In this document: positions 16,639-25,586 of the stretch, piece by piece
Layout of the letters: the number at the start of each line of letters is the position of its first letter
Position numbering within the stretch: position 1 is the first letter of the stretch
From: Allobosea sp. Root483D1
GTDB taxonomy: Bacteria; Pseudomonadota; Alphaproteobacteria; Rhizobiales; Beijerinckiaceae
DNA: 64,000 bases
NCBI RefSeq assembly: GCF_001429505.1
Contig: NZ_LMJW01000018.1
Span: forward strand, 148,002 to 212,001
Direction: 5' to 3'
Position numbers and translations under genes: made by a program
Notes under the pieces: generated by a model
Told to the model about the DNA's origin: nothing
The model's input: only the letters and a program-made list of their open reading frames with translations
Databases searched by the model: none

Positions 16639-17211
16639 ATGAACCATACCCGCCGCGCCCTGCTTGCCAGCGCCATGCTGCTCGGAGCAGGCTTTGCCGT
16701 TGGTCCCGCCGCGGCCCAGCAGAACGATCGCTCCTTCTCGCAGAACGAACTGGTCTCCTCCGGCCACCAGTTCTTCGGCAATGTCTCGCGCGGCCTCGCG
16801 TTGACGATCGAGGAGGCCGTGCGCCGCTGGGGCGAGCCGAACGGCTATGTGCTCGGTCAGGAGGCGTCCGGCGCTTTCGTCGGCGGTCTGCGCTATGGCG
16901 AAGGCACGCTGTTCACCCGCAATGCCGGCGACCGCAAGGTGTACTGGCAGGGGCCGTCGGTCGGCTTCGATTTCGGCGGCGAGGGCGCCCGCACGATGAT
17001 GCTGGTCTACAACCTGCCGAGTGTACGCGCGCTCTACCAGCGCTTCGCCGGGGTCGACGGCTCGGTCTATTTCGTCGGCGGCTTCGGCTTCACCGCGCTG
17101 GCGGCGGAGGGCGTCACGATCGTGCCGATCCGCACCGGTGTCGGCTGGCGGCTCGGCGTCAACCTCGGCTACCTGAAATTCACGCCCGAGGCGACCTGGA
17201 ACCCGTTCTGA
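16639..17211 (+). CDS. DUF1134 (EipA-type) periplasmic envelope integrity protein
   Basis: A 190-residue exported protein: signal peptide MNHTRRALLASAMLLGAGFA with cleavage after AAA, then the DUF1134 domain with GNVSRGLALTIEEAVRRWGE, GFDFGGEGARTMMLVYNL and GGFGFTALAAEGVTIVPIRT. The Brucella member EipA is a periplasmic lipocalin/SYLF-like protein needed for envelope stress resistance and is under CtrA control. The start at 16639 follows GGAGACGATGAG and gives the signal peptide directly; the longer upstream frame to 16210 overlaps the divergent gene and is rejected. I did not see a full CtrA box here. Confidence 0.88.
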   Translation: MNHTRRALLASAMLLGAGFAVGPAAAQQNDRSFSQNELVSSGHQFFGNVSRGLALTIEEAVRRWGEPNGYVLGQEASGAFVGGLRYGEGTLFTRNAGDRKVYWQGPSVGFDFGGEGARTMMLVYNLPSVRALYQRFAGVDGSVYFVGGFGFTALAAEGVTIVPIRTGVGWRLGVNLGYLKFTPEATWNPF

Positions 17212-17298
17212 CCTGACAATTGCCGGCTGCTGGCCTTATCTATCCAGGCATGGCAGCCTAAAGGCCAGGCTGATCGCAGAAACCGGAGCCGCCCCGCC

Positions 17299-18546
17299 TT
17301 GATCGAAGCCGTCATGCTCGTTGCGCTCGGCTTCCTGTGCGCCAGCCTGCTCGCCCTTGCGGCGTTGCCGGCGCTGAGCCGCCGGGCCGACCGGCTGGCG
17401 CGGCGGCGGGCCGAGGCCGCATTCCCGCTGTCGCTCGCCGAGATCGCCGCCGACCGCGACCATCTGCGCGCCGAGCTGGCGATCCGCGAGCGGACCCTGG
17501 AGCAGAAGGCCGAGAGCGGCTTTGCCGCCAAGGCCGGCGCGATGAGCGAGATCGGCCGGCGCGACATGACGATCGGCCGCCTGGAAACCGATCTGGCCGA
17601 GCACAGGCGGCGGGTCGAGACGCTCGAGGCGGAGCTGGGGGAGAGGACGCAGGAGCTGGCGCAGACGCGCGAAGCGCTGGCCAGTGAAGGCGCCGGGCAC
17701 CAGACGACGCAGGCGACCTTGTCGAGCCGCGTCGGCGATCTCGCCGCCGTGGAGGCGCAGCTCGCCGAGACGCGCCAGGCCCTCAGCGGCACATCGGCCG
17801 ACCTCGCGGCCCGCAACCACGAGCTCGGCGAACTCAGGGCCTTGCACGACAGCACCGGAGCGACGCTCGCCGAGCGCGACCAGGCGCTCTCGGCGCTGAC
17901 CAGTGAACATGACCGCCAGCGTCTCGCTTTGGTCGAGGCCGGCACGCTCAGCCTCAAGCTGGAGGGCGAGCGCGGCGATTTCTCGGCGCGGCTCACCACC
18001 GCGGAGACGGCGCTGGCCGAGGCGCGCACGAGCCTCTCGGCCATGAAACTGGACCGCGACAGCGAGAGATTGCGGGCCGACGCCCTCATGACACGGGCGA
18101 ACGAGGCCGAGGCGACGCTGCGCTCAGCCGATGCGAACGCCGTCAAGCTCGGCGCGGAGATCGCAAAACAGGAGGCGGCCATGATGCAGGCGTCCGCCGG
18201 CCACGCTGAGACGCTGGCCAGGATCAAGGCGCTGGAGGGCAAGATCGAGGCCGCCGCCGCGACGGAGGCCCGCTTGAAAGAGCAGGTTGCGAGCGAGGCG
18301 ACGGCTCATCGCACGGCACTGCGCGAGCGCGACGAGATGGTCGAGGCGCTGCATGCCGAGCTGGGCACCCTGCAGGGCGCCCGCGACCAGGCACGCGCCG
18401 ACCGGGCCGGGCTCAAGCGCGAACTTGCGACGCTGCGCAAGCAGAACGGCGGCAAGGCCGCTGGGGAAGCGGCGCTGCGCCAGGAGATCGTCCGGCTGGC
18501 CGATGCGCTGCTGGTGGCGTCGGAAAGCCGTGAGGCGGCGGAATAG
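17299..18546 (+). CDS. membrane-anchored coiled-coil protein of unknown function
   Basis: A 415-residue protein of unknown function. The N-terminus is one membrane segment (MIEAVMLVALGFLCASLLAL), followed by a basic stretch (RRADRLARRRAEAAFPLS) that would face the cytoplasm, then some 350 residues of nearly continuous heptad-rich, Ala/Glu/Arg/Leu helix (for example RLETDLAEHRRRVETLEAEL). It contains no enzymatic motif. The compositional bias makes any remote similarity to SMC or tropomyosin meaningless. Such proteins may act as envelope or cell-division scaffolds, but there is no direct evidence here. The gene is monocistronic or leads into the sugar kinase, 93 bases downstream. Confidence 0.75.
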   Translation: MIEAVMLVALGFLCASLLALAALPALSRRADRLARRRAEAAFPLSLAEIAADRDHLRAELAIRERTLEQKAESGFAAKAGAMSEIGRRDMTIGRLETDLAEHRRRVETLEAELGERTQELAQTREALASEGAGHQTTQATLSSRVGDLAAVEAQLAETRQALSGTSADLAARNHELGELRALHDSTGATLAERDQALSALTSEHDRQRLALVEAGTLSLKLEGERGDFSARLTTAETALAEARTSLSAMKLDRDSERLRADALMTRANEAEATLRSADANAVKLGAEIAKQEAAMMQASAGHAETLARIKALEGKIEAAAATEARLKEQVASEATAHRTALRERDEMVEALHAELGTLQGARDQARADRAGLKRELATLRKQNGGKAAGEAALRQEIVRLADALLVASESREAAE

Positions 18547-18639
18547 GCACCTGCCGGCCAAAGCCTTTTCACAGCGACCTGCAATGCTCTAGTGAGAAAA
18601 CCGATCGCGCCTGCGGTCGTTCTTCTCGGTTTGGGATTC

Positions 18640-19572
18640 ATGACGGATATCGTTTGCATCGGCGAACCGCTCGGCGAGTTCAACGCGACGCGCGGCGAAG
18701 CCGGCGCCTATCGCTTCGGCCTTGGTGGTGACACCTCCAATTGTGCGATCGCGGCGGCGCGGCAGGGCGCGAAGGTCGCCTATGTCGGCGCGCTCGGCGA
18801 TGACGAGCCGGGCCGCTCCTTCCGGACGGCGTGGGCTGAGGAGGGCGTCGACGACAGGCATGTCTCGACCCACCCGTCGGCGCCGACGGGGCTCTATTTC
18901 GTCTCCCACGGCCCTCAGGGCCATGTCTTCTCCTATCTGCGCGCCGGTTCGGCCGCGAGCCTCTATGGCCCGTCACAGCTGCCGAAGGATGTCATCGCCT
19001 CCGCCAAAGTGATCCAGGCGTCCGGCATCAGCCAGGCGATTTCGGCGAGCGCCTGCGATGCGGTGTTCGAGGCCTTCGCGTTAGCCCGCGAGAGCGGCGT
19101 GCTCACCGCCTACGACACCAATCTCCGGCTCAAGCTCTGGCCACTGACGCGGGCACGGGCGATCGTCCATGCCGCCTGCGAGATGGCCGACATCGTCCTG
19201 CCGGGCGACGGCGACGCCAAGCTGCTGACCGGGCTGGAGCAGCCGGACGCGATCGTCGACTTCTATCTCAAGCTTGGCGCCAAGGTCGTGGCGCTGACGC
19301 TTGGCCATGAGGGCTCGCTGGTGGCGACGCCGGACCGGCGCCAGCGCTTCGTGCCGATCAAGGTCGATGCGATCGACGCGACCGGCGCCGGCGACTGCTA
19401 TGACGGCGCCTTCCTCGCCGAATATATCCGCACGGGCGACGCCTTCACCGCCGGCGCCTATGCCAATGTCGCGGCGGCGTTGTCGACGCAGGGCTATGGC
19501 GCGGTGGCGCCGCTGCCGCGTCGGGCGCAGGTCGAGGCGCGGATCGCGCAAGAAGCGGCGAGCCGGGCATGA
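18640..19572 (+). CDS. PfkB family carbohydrate kinase (2-keto-3-deoxygluconate kinase-like)
   Basis: Ribokinase-family sugar kinase of 310 residues. The N-terminal signature CIGEPLGEFNATRGE with GGDTSNCAIAAARQGAKVAYVG and the C-terminal PfkB motif DATGAGDCYDGAFLAEYI (catalytic Asp within GAGD) are clear. The N-terminus most resembles 2-keto-3-deoxygluconate kinases, but substrate cannot be proven from sequence. ATG 18640 is preferred over the ORF start at 18592 because it begins exactly at the first strand. It overlaps the HAD gene by four bases, so the two are co-translated and may act in one pathway. Confidence 0.87.
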   Translation: MTDIVCIGEPLGEFNATRGEAGAYRFGLGGDTSNCAIAAARQGAKVAYVGALGDDEPGRSFRTAWAEEGVDDRHVSTHPSAPTGLYFVSHGPQGHVFSYLRAGSAASLYGPSQLPKDVIASAKVIQASGISQAISASACDAVFEAFALARESGVLTAYDTNLRLKLWPLTRARAIVHAACEMADIVLPGDGDAKLLTGLEQPDAIVDFYLKLGAKVVALTLGHEGSLVATPDRRQRFVPIKVDAIDATGAGDCYDGAFLAEYIRTGDAFTAGAYANVAAALSTQGYGAVAPLPRRAQVEARIAQEAASRA

Positions 19573-20429
19573 GCGTTCCTGTCCTGATGGAAGCGGGCGC
19601 GCTGCTCGCCCGCTATGATGTGCTGATCAGCGATGTCTGGGGTGTCGTCCATGACGGCGTGCTGGCGCTCGATCCGGCCTGCGAGGCCTTGATGCGCTAT
19701 CGCGAGGGCGGTGGCACCGTGGTGCTGCTCTCGAACGCCCCGGGGCCTTCGGAACAGATCGCTGGCGTGCTCGACGGCAAGCGCGTGCCGCGCGCTGCCT
19801 GGGACCGGCTGGTGACTTCCGGCGATGTTACGCGCGCGCTGATCGCCGAGACGCATCTGCGCAAGGCCTATCATATCGGCTGGCATGACGACCGCGCGGT
19901 GTTCGAGGGCTTTGACGTCGAACTCGTCGGCGAGGACGAGGCCGAGTTCGTCGTCGCGACGGAACTCAACGACTATCGCCGAGAGCAGCCGGAGCAGTAC
20001 CGGCCGCTGCTGTCGCGCTTCGCCGCACGCGGGTTGCCCTTCATCTGCGGCAATCCCGACCTCGTCGTCCATGTCGGCCATGATCTCCTGCCCTGCGCCG
20101 GAGCGCTGGCGACGATCTACGAGGAGCTCGGCGGCCACGTCGCCTGGGCCGGCAAGCCCCACCGGCCGGCCTATGATCTTGCGCTTGCCGCCGCCCGCGA
20201 GGCGCGGGGCGGACGCGATGTCGATCCGGCCCGTGTGCTCGTCATCGGCGATGCGGTGCGCACCGATCTCGCCGGCGCCAGGATGATGGGCTTCGACAGC
20301 CTGTTCATCGCCGGCGGCATCCATCGCGACGAGACGATCCGCGATGGCGCGGTCGTGCCCGACGGGCTCGCCCGGGTGCTGGCGGCGCATAGGCCGCTGC
20401 CGGTCGCGGCGATGGCGGCGCTGGGCTGA
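19569..20429 (+). CDS. HAD superfamily class IIA hydrolase (TIGR01459-like)
   Basis: A 286-residue phosphatase-like protein of the NagD/class IIA HAD group. Motif I appears as ISDVWGVVHDG, where the second residue pair of the usual DxDG is displaced (DVWG), characteristic of the TIGR01459 subfamily; motif II is LLSNAPGPSE, and motif III/IV are AGKPHRPAY and VLVIGDAVRTDLAGA. The substrate is unknown. Translational coupling (ATGA) to the PfkB kinase suggests a linked sugar-phosphate role. It ends in a TGATCA shared with the convergent membrane protein gene, with no spacer. Confidence 0.87.
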   Translation: MSVPVLMEAGALLARYDVLISDVWGVVHDGVLALDPACEALMRYREGGGTVVLLSNAPGPSEQIAGVLDGKRVPRAAWDRLVTSGDVTRALIAETHLRKAYHIGWHDDRAVFEGFDVELVGEDEAEFVVATELNDYRREQPEQYRPLLSRFAARGLPFICGNPDLVVHVGHDLLPCAGALATIYEELGGHVAWAGKPHRPAYDLALAAAREARGGRDVDPARVLVIGDAVRTDLAGARMMGFDSLFIAGGIHRDETIRDGAVVPDGLARVLAAHRPLPVAAMAALG

Positions 20430-22808
20430 TCAGACCGGTGGCGGGTTCGTCTTGCGGATCCGCTCGCCGATCGCATGATAGAGCCCGTCGAGCGGGCGGA
20501 AGACGAAGCGGACCGTCGAGCGGCCGGGCGGCACCCTGACGGCGCGGAAAATGACGTTGGCGCGCAGCAGCTCGGCCGGCTTGCCGTCGACCTCGACCTG
20601 CCACCAGGGCTGCCAGACATCGTTCAGCACAAGGAAGCCGCCGCGCGGCGCATCGGCCTCGAGCAGCACCTCGGTCGTGCCGTAATTGCGGATGCGGACG
20701 CTTCCCGCCTGCGCCGGGCCGGTCGGCAGAGGTGGCGGCGGCCTGTCGAGCAGGACGGTGCGGCGCGGGTCGAAGCCCGCGGGCCATTGCCCACTCTTCA
20801 GGATGGCGCCGAAATCGGCAGCTTGCGCTTCGGTGACGAGGAGCACGCGCGGCAGGGCACGCGGGTTCTCGTAGACATAGGCCTCCTTCGTCCGCGCGAT
20901 CTGGACGAGATCGCCGGGCTTCAATCGCTTGTCGATCTCCTCGACCGGGACGCCGGTTGCGATGAAGCGCAGGCCGAGCATGTCGGCGAGCAGCGATCGG
21001 TAGGACGGCATCAGCGCCGAGAACGTGCGCTGGTCGGGCAGGGCGACATGGTCGCCGGCGCCGGTCGCCTGGCTGTAGAGGCCGAGCCGGAGCGGGTTGT
21101 AGCCGAGCGTGTTGTCGAGGCCGTGGACGAGGCTGGCATTGGGCCAGTGGAAATCTATGCCGGCGAGCTCGATGCGGTCGCGCCGGTCGGGGCCGGCGGT
21201 GCGGGCTGTTTCCCGCTTCAGCAGCGCGATGGTCTCGTTGCCGCTGTCGGCGCGCAGCACCTCGTACATCCCAGCCGGCAATGCGGTCGACTCGCTCGGG
21301 CCGTTATTGACCCCGAGGTCGACGACCATGGCGGTGGCGAGGATGATGGTCGCGGCCATGCCGGTGCCCTGCAAGGCGAGACCGCGCGCTGCGACCAGCG
21401 CCCCCGCCACCAGCGTCAGGCAGAGCACGGCCGTGACCAGCGGCACGAAGGCGACATGGAGCCGGCCGATGGTCCAGGCCAGCCAGATCGCGGCGGCGAA
21501 CCCCGCCAGCAGCAGCAGGATTTCGAGCGCGATCTGCCAGCGGCGCGGGCGCGGCGCGGTATCGGTCAGGACGAGATGGGTGAGATAGCCGCCGAGGATC
21601 GACAGCAGCGCGCCGAGGATGAAGAACGCGTCGGCTGGGCGGCGATAGAAGTCGATGCCGGGCAGATGGAAGAGCAGGGCAAAGCCCGGCGTATAGCGGC
21701 CGAGCGCAAAGACCAGGACGAGCAGCGCAGCTACGCTCAGGGCGATGATCTCGCGCCGGAGCAGGGCGCCGCGGACGATTCCGACACCGACGACGAGCAG
21801 GATCGGCAGCAGGCCGAGATAGAGCTCGCCCATATTGCGGGCGAGATAGAGGTCGAGTGGGCCGAAGCGTTTCTCCCAGGCCGGGCTGGGCGGGCCCCAG
21901 AAGTTCTCCAGCGGCCCCGACGCGCCATAGAGATTGGCGATCAGCCCGGTCAGCAGCGAGCCCGGATGCAGCGAGCCCTTGCCGGCTCCGGCGAGATCGA
22001 TGACCGGCCGGTTCGATTCTTCCGCAAGGACGGCGGTGAGCAGGATCGGAACCGTCGCGACCAGCGTGGCACCGAGCACACCAAGCAGCAGCGGCATGAT
22101 GCTCGCGCGCAGCGCCGCTAGCGGCTTGTCGGCCATGGCGATGGCGGCGAGCACCAGCCCGGCGAGGACATAGACGCCGAGCAGCGCGACCTGGTCGCGC
22201 CCCAGCACCATGAAGCCGGCGGCGATCCCGGCCGCGAAACCGTAGCGCCAGGAGCCGCGCTCCAACGCGCGGGAGAGCAGCAGCAACGTCACCGCGAAAT
22301 AGGCAAGGCTCAGCACCTGCCCGACATGCTGGATGCGCCAAGCGGCGGCGGCGCCGAAGGCGAAGGAGAGGGCGCAGACGACGGCGCCGGCCGGATGCCA
22401 GCCGCGGTCGCGGAAGAGCAGGACGAGGCAGAGCGCGCCGACGAGCAACGAGCCGAGCAGGGCGCCGTCGCTCCAGCGGAAGTCCGGCGTCGGGTTGAGC
22501 AGGGCGATGAGGAAGAAGGGCGGTGAGAAGATCAGCGATTGCGGGTCGGCGACCTGCGGCGATCCCGCGAAGACGAAGGGCGTCCAGAACGGCGAGAGGC
22601 CCTTGTGCAGCGCGCTGGCGAGGAACTGCAGCTGCGGGTGGAAATGCGCCTTGGCGTCCCAGGGGATGGTCAGCGCGCCGGAAAGCCAGGGCCAGGACAG
22701 AGCGAGCCAGCCGGCGCAGACCAGCAGCATCACCCTGGCGGTCGGCCAGGGCGCAGGCGTCGGCGTGATGTCTGGGCGGTCCCGGTCTGGCATCGAAGCA
22801 TCGGACAT
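20430..22808 (-). CDS. large YfhO-like polytopic membrane protein
   Basis: A 792-residue inner-membrane protein with about a dozen hydrophobic segments in its first 520 residues and a soluble, probably periplasmic C-terminal domain. The start, with GALTIPWDAKAHFHPQLQFLA and FSPPFFLIALLNPTPDF, matches YfhO/GT-C type proteins that in Gram-positives attach sugars to lipoteichoic acids; the acidic motif (WDAKAHFHP) is in the position of the GT-C first-loop Asp. The C-terminus has LVLNDVWQPWWQVEVDGKP, as in YfhO relatives. Its acceptor is unknown. It is alone on its strand between a HAD gene and ribA. Confidence 0.78.
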   Translation of the reverse strand: MSDASMPDRDRPDITPTPAPWPTARVMLLVCAGWLALSWPWLSGALTIPWDAKAHFHPQLQFLASALHKGLSPFWTPFVFAGSPQVADPQSLIFSPPFFLIALLNPTPDFRWSDGALLGSLLVGALCLVLLFRDRGWHPAGAVVCALSFAFGAAAAWRIQHVGQVLSLAYFAVTLLLLSRALERGSWRYGFAAGIAAGFMVLGRDQVALLGVYVLAGLVLAAIAMADKPLAALRASIMPLLLGVLGATLVATVPILLTAVLAEESNRPVIDLAGAGKGSLHPGSLLTGLIANLYGASGPLENFWGPPSPAWEKRFGPLDLYLARNMGELYLGLLPILLVVGVGIVRGALLRREIIALSVAALLVLVFALGRYTPGFALLFHLPGIDFYRRPADAFFILGALLSILGGYLTHLVLTDTAPRPRRWQIALEILLLLAGFAAAIWLAWTIGRLHVAFVPLVTAVLCLTLVAGALVAARGLALQGTGMAATIILATAMVVDLGVNNGPSESTALPAGMYEVLRADSGNETIALLKRETARTAGPDRRDRIELAGIDFHWPNASLVHGLDNTLGYNPLRLGLYSQATGAGDHVALPDQRTFSALMPSYRSLLADMLGLRFIATGVPVEEIDKRLKPGDLVQIARTKEAYVYENPRALPRVLLVTEAQAADFGAILKSGQWPAGFDPRRTVLLDRPPPPLPTGPAQAGSVRIRNYGTTEVLLEADAPRGGFLVLNDVWQPWWQVEVDGKPAELLRANVIFRAVRVPPGRSTVRFVFRPLDGLYHAIGERIRKTNPPPV

Positions 22809-22839
22809 GGGGACTTCCTGCCCCAGGTCCGGAGCCCGA

Positions 22840-23967
22840 TCAATCCTTCGGCGCGGCGCGCGCCATCAATGCGTCCATGTCGATGAAATGGCCGGCGCGA
22901 TCGCGCTTGGAGGCGAGATAGCGGACATTGTGGATGTTGGGGCGGCCGAGCACGCGCTGCGTCGCGGCGACTTCGAGGCCGGCAGCCTTGATCGCCCCGA
23001 TCTTCAGCGGGTTGTTGGTCAGCGCCGTGACGCTGGAGACGCCGAGCTGCTTCAGCATGGCGGCGGCGAAGTCGAAATGACGCTGGTCGAGATCGAAGCC
23101 GAGCACCTCGTCGGCGTCGTAGGTGTCCCAGCCCTGGCTCTGCAGCTTGTAGGCGCGCATCTTGTTGGAGATGCCGTTGCCGCGGCCTTCCTGGTCGAGA
23201 TAGAGCAGGATGCCGCCCTCGTTCTCGGCCATCCACTGCACGGTCTCGCGCAGCTGATCGCCGCAATCGCATTTCAGCGAGCCGAACAGGTCGCCGGTCA
23301 GGCAGGCCGAGTGCAACCGCACCGGCACTGCCGTCGAGAGATCCGGCTTGCCGACGATGATCGCGACCTGGTCACGCAGACCCTCGCCACCACGGAAGAC
23401 GACGAATTCGGTGTCAGGCGCGCCCTCCAACGGAACCGGCGCGCGGCCGACGATGGCAAGGCGCGCGACCTGGGCGGCCCGATAGCCGTTGACGGCTTCG
23501 ATGGTGACCTCGATCAGCGGCTCGCCGGCGACTTGCGCCGCCGAGACCGGGACGAGGATCACTGCCGGCAGCACCAGCGAAAGACGCGCCAGTTCAAGCG
23601 CGGCGTTGTCGAGGGTACCTGCCGGACCGACGGGAGCGTCGACGCGGGCATCGAGCTTCAAGGCCAGCGTCTCGACGCGGGCGAGGTCGATCGCGGGCAT
23701 GGCGAGGATGCCGGTCTCTGCGCGCCCCTTGGCGCCGAGGCGGCGCAGGCGCGCAGCGCTGAGAACGAGGCGAGCATTACCGGCGGACAGGGAGTCGAGG
23801 CGGGCAGCGAGATCGGCCTCCGCCAGCTCGGCCGACAAGGCCAGCGCCAGTTCCTCGCCCTGGCGCAGCAGCACGGGGCGGGCGGCGCGGAACTCGGCGA
23901 GAGCGCGGTCGACGGTGACCAGATCGGTTTCACCCGGCCGGCCGAAAAGCTTACGCGACTGAAGCAT
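22840..23967 (-). CDS. ribA: GTP cyclohydrolase II with N-terminal extension
   Basis: GTP cyclohydrolase II opens GTP to the pyrimidine precursor of riboflavin. The catalytic C-terminal domain is complete: the Zn-binding Cys set in HSACLTGDLFGSLKCDCGDQ, DQEGRGNGISNKMRAY, and the NNPLKI substrate segment. At 375 residues it is almost twice E. coli RibA (about 196). The N-terminal about 170 residues look like a degenerate partner domain rather than RibB, because the 3,4-DHBP synthase acidic motifs are absent. ATG 23967 is preferred; the frame is open to 24132. No FMN riboswitch is recognisable upstream. Confidence 0.92.
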   Translation of the reverse strand: MLQSRKLFGRPGETDLVTVDRALAEFRAARPVLLRQGEELALALSAELAEADLAARLDSLSAGNARLVLSAARLRRLGAKGRAETGILAMPAIDLARVETLALKLDARVDAPVGPAGTLDNAALELARLSLVLPAVILVPVSAAQVAGEPLIEVTIEAVNGYRAAQVARLAIVGRAPVPLEGAPDTEFVVFRGGEGLRDQVAIIVGKPDLSTAVPVRLHSACLTGDLFGSLKCDCGDQLRETVQWMAENEGGILLYLDQEGRGNGISNKMRAYKLQSQGWDTYDADEVLGFDLDQRHFDFAAAMLKQLGVSSVTALTNNPLKIGAIKAAGLEVAATQRVLGRPNIHNVRYLASKRDRAGHFIDMDALMARAAPKD

Positions 23968-24223
23968 CGGAAGGTCCGTCAGATTGCGCCCGGGGGCGCG
24001 GAGGAATTTGAACTTGTTACGCGCGTCTCGCTCGGACGGATGCACCCGGCGCGATACGGCGCTTCTACAACGTTTCCGCTTCTGCGTGGTTCCAAGTTCT
24101 ACGACACCGCAATCGGACTGATCGGCGACCAATTGCAGACTGGGCTATAAAAGCGCGAGATTGAACACCAGATGAATAGTCCCGGCAGGGGCAGAATATG
24201 GCGATCGGGAGCGTCGAAGGGAA

Positions 24224-24805
24224 ATGACGCAGCGACATGACGAGGTGACGACCGGCGCGGGGCGCGCCATCTACAGCCCCGTGGCGCGCGCACTGCACTG
24301 GATCACGGCCGCGGCGGTGTTCGTGATGGTGCCGGTCGGGCTCGCCATGACCTATCGCGGCAACACGCTCGACATCTGGGATGGGGTGACCGACGCACTC
24401 TATTCCTCGCACAAGCTGACTGGCTTCCTACTCCTCTGGCTCGGCGTCGGCCGGCTGATCTACCGGCTGGTGCATGGCGCGCCGCCCGACGAGCCGACGC
24501 TGGAATGGTGGCAGAAGGCCGGCTCGCACATCGTGCACTGGGCGCTTTACGGCTTGCTGCTGATCGTGCCGCTGCTCGGCTGGGTCGGGATCTCGCTGTT
24601 CCCGTCGCTGACGATCTTCAACCTGTTCGACCTGCCGGCGCTGGCCGCGCCCGATGAAGAGGCTGCCAAGCGCGTGCTCTTCGTCCATGGCTGGCTCGCC
24701 ATCCTGCTAGCGCTTTTGGCCTGCGGGCACATCGGCGCTGCGCTGTTCCATTATTTGGTCGGCAGGGATGGTGTGCTGCGCCGGATGCTGCCCGGGCTGA
24801 AATAG
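24224..24805 (+). CDS. cytochrome b561 family membrane protein
   Basis: A 193-residue di-heme b-type cytochrome of the inner membrane with four predicted helices. Heme-ligand candidates are His in YSPVARALHWITAAAV, SSHKLTGFLL, HIVHWALYGLLL and VLFVHGWLAILLAL. Family members oxidise quinol and pass electrons to superoxide or periplasmic acceptors. The last helix is followed by a short basic tail. It stands alone on its strand; the Nudix gene converges on it with a three-base gap. Confidence 0.92.
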   Translation: MTQRHDEVTTGAGRAIYSPVARALHWITAAAVFVMVPVGLAMTYRGNTLDIWDGVTDALYSSHKLTGFLLLWLGVGRLIYRLVHGAPPDEPTLEWWQKAGSHIVHWALYGLLLIVPLLGWVGISLFPSLTIFNLFDLPALAAPDEEAAKRVLFVHGWLAILLALLACGHIGAALFHYLVGRDGVLRRMLPGLK

Positions 24806-24808
24806 GCT

Positions 24809-25330
24809 TCACCATTCGGTGGGCGGCGCCGTCCCCCCGACGATCTCCGCCAGCCGGCGCCTTGTGCCCGGCGTCGTCTTCTCCGGCAGGGCCGAGAGCG
24901 GGAAGAAGCGCGCCTCGGCAATCTCGCGATCGGGCTGCTTCGGCCCGCTCTGCGTGAAGGTGCGCACGATGAAGACGGCGACATGGTCACGGTCGGAGAC
25001 ATGGCGATTGAGGAAGACGCCGTGGAGCACGGCCGGCCCGGTCAGCGCGATGTTGGCCTCCTCGCGCAATTCCTTGGCGAGTGCATCGACAAGCGTCTCG
25101 CTGGGCTCGACGCCGCCGCCGGGCATGTGCCAGCCGGGGGTGTAGGTGTGGCGCACCAGTAGGATATCGCCAGCCTCGCTCAGAACGGCGGCGCGCACGC
25201 CCAGGGTCATGCCGCGGCGCAGGCGGAAATAGAGGTGCAGGGCCCGCCCGGCCAGCCGCCGCAGCGAACGCGGCACCCGTTCGATCCCCGATGCGCCGGA
25301 GCGCGGGCCTGATCCGTCCTCACTGCTCAC
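24809..25330 (-). CDS. Nudix hydrolase
   Basis: A 173-residue Nudix hydrolase. The Nudix box is complete: GGGVEPSETLVDALAKELRE followed by E and an aliphatic residue. The N-terminal about 35 residues (SEDGSGPRSGASGIERVP and a basic LRRLAGRALHLYFRLRRG) are an extension before the domain start at TLGVRAAVL. The family hydrolyses nucleoside diphosphates linked to another moiety X; the substrate is not evident. Confidence 0.87.
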   Translation of the reverse strand: MSSEDGSGPRSGASGIERVPRSLRRLAGRALHLYFRLRRGMTLGVRAAVLSEAGDILLVRHTYTPGWHMPGGGVEPSETLVDALAKELREEANIALTGPAVLHGVFLNRHVSDRDHVAVFIVRTFTQSGPKQPDREIAEARFFPLSALPEKTTPGTRRRLAEIVGGTAPPTEW

Positions 25331-25361
25331 GATTTGGGCAGATCCTGATGCCGGGCTAATT

Positions 25362-25376
25362 GTCTATGCAATAGAC
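25362..25376. promoter_or_regulatory. short dyad upstream of the micro-ORF
   Basis: Perfect inverted repeat GTCTAT-GCA-ATAGAC in the region between the leftward Nudix gene (start 25330) and the rightward small gene at 25470. This 330-base region is AT-richer than the surroundings (TATAACACAAAC near 25405). It could be an operator for either gene or part of the leader. Confidence 0.35.
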
Positions 25377-25469
25377 GCATAACAGAACTCTGTTTGCCCT
25401 CTCGATATAACACAAACGCGCCTTAAATAGGGATCACAACGCTCACGCAGTCACCGCTGGGGAATTATC

Positions 25470-25586
25470 ATGCTTCTCGCCTTCATCACCGCCCGTCTGA
25501 ACGCCAAGCCCCGCTTCGTCTGGAAGCCAGCTGTCACCCTGACCGATCCGCGCATCGTCTCGGAGCTGATGGGCTCGGCCAACTGA
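25470..25586 (+). CDS. 38-residue small protein
   Basis: A 38-codon frame starting at ATG 25470 with a convincing ribosome binding site (GGGGAA, spacer 6-7) and an AT-rich promoter-like region behind it. The predicted peptide begins MLLAFITARLNAKPRFVWKP and ends ELMGSAN; it is amphipathic, with an initial hydrophobic segment too short for a membrane span. I do not recognise the family. The strong start signals, codon use like the neighbours, and isolation in otherwise empty DNA favour a real gene. A translated leader is an alternative, but no attenuator hairpin follows. Confidence 0.55.
   Translation: MLLAFITARLNAKPRFVWKPAVTLTDPRIVSELMGSAN

Noticed and set aside
23968-24223. FMN riboswitch before ribA
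   Set aside because: I looked for the conserved RFN helices and AGGGGCAA-like cores upstream of the ribA start and did not find them; the stretch is unremarkable.
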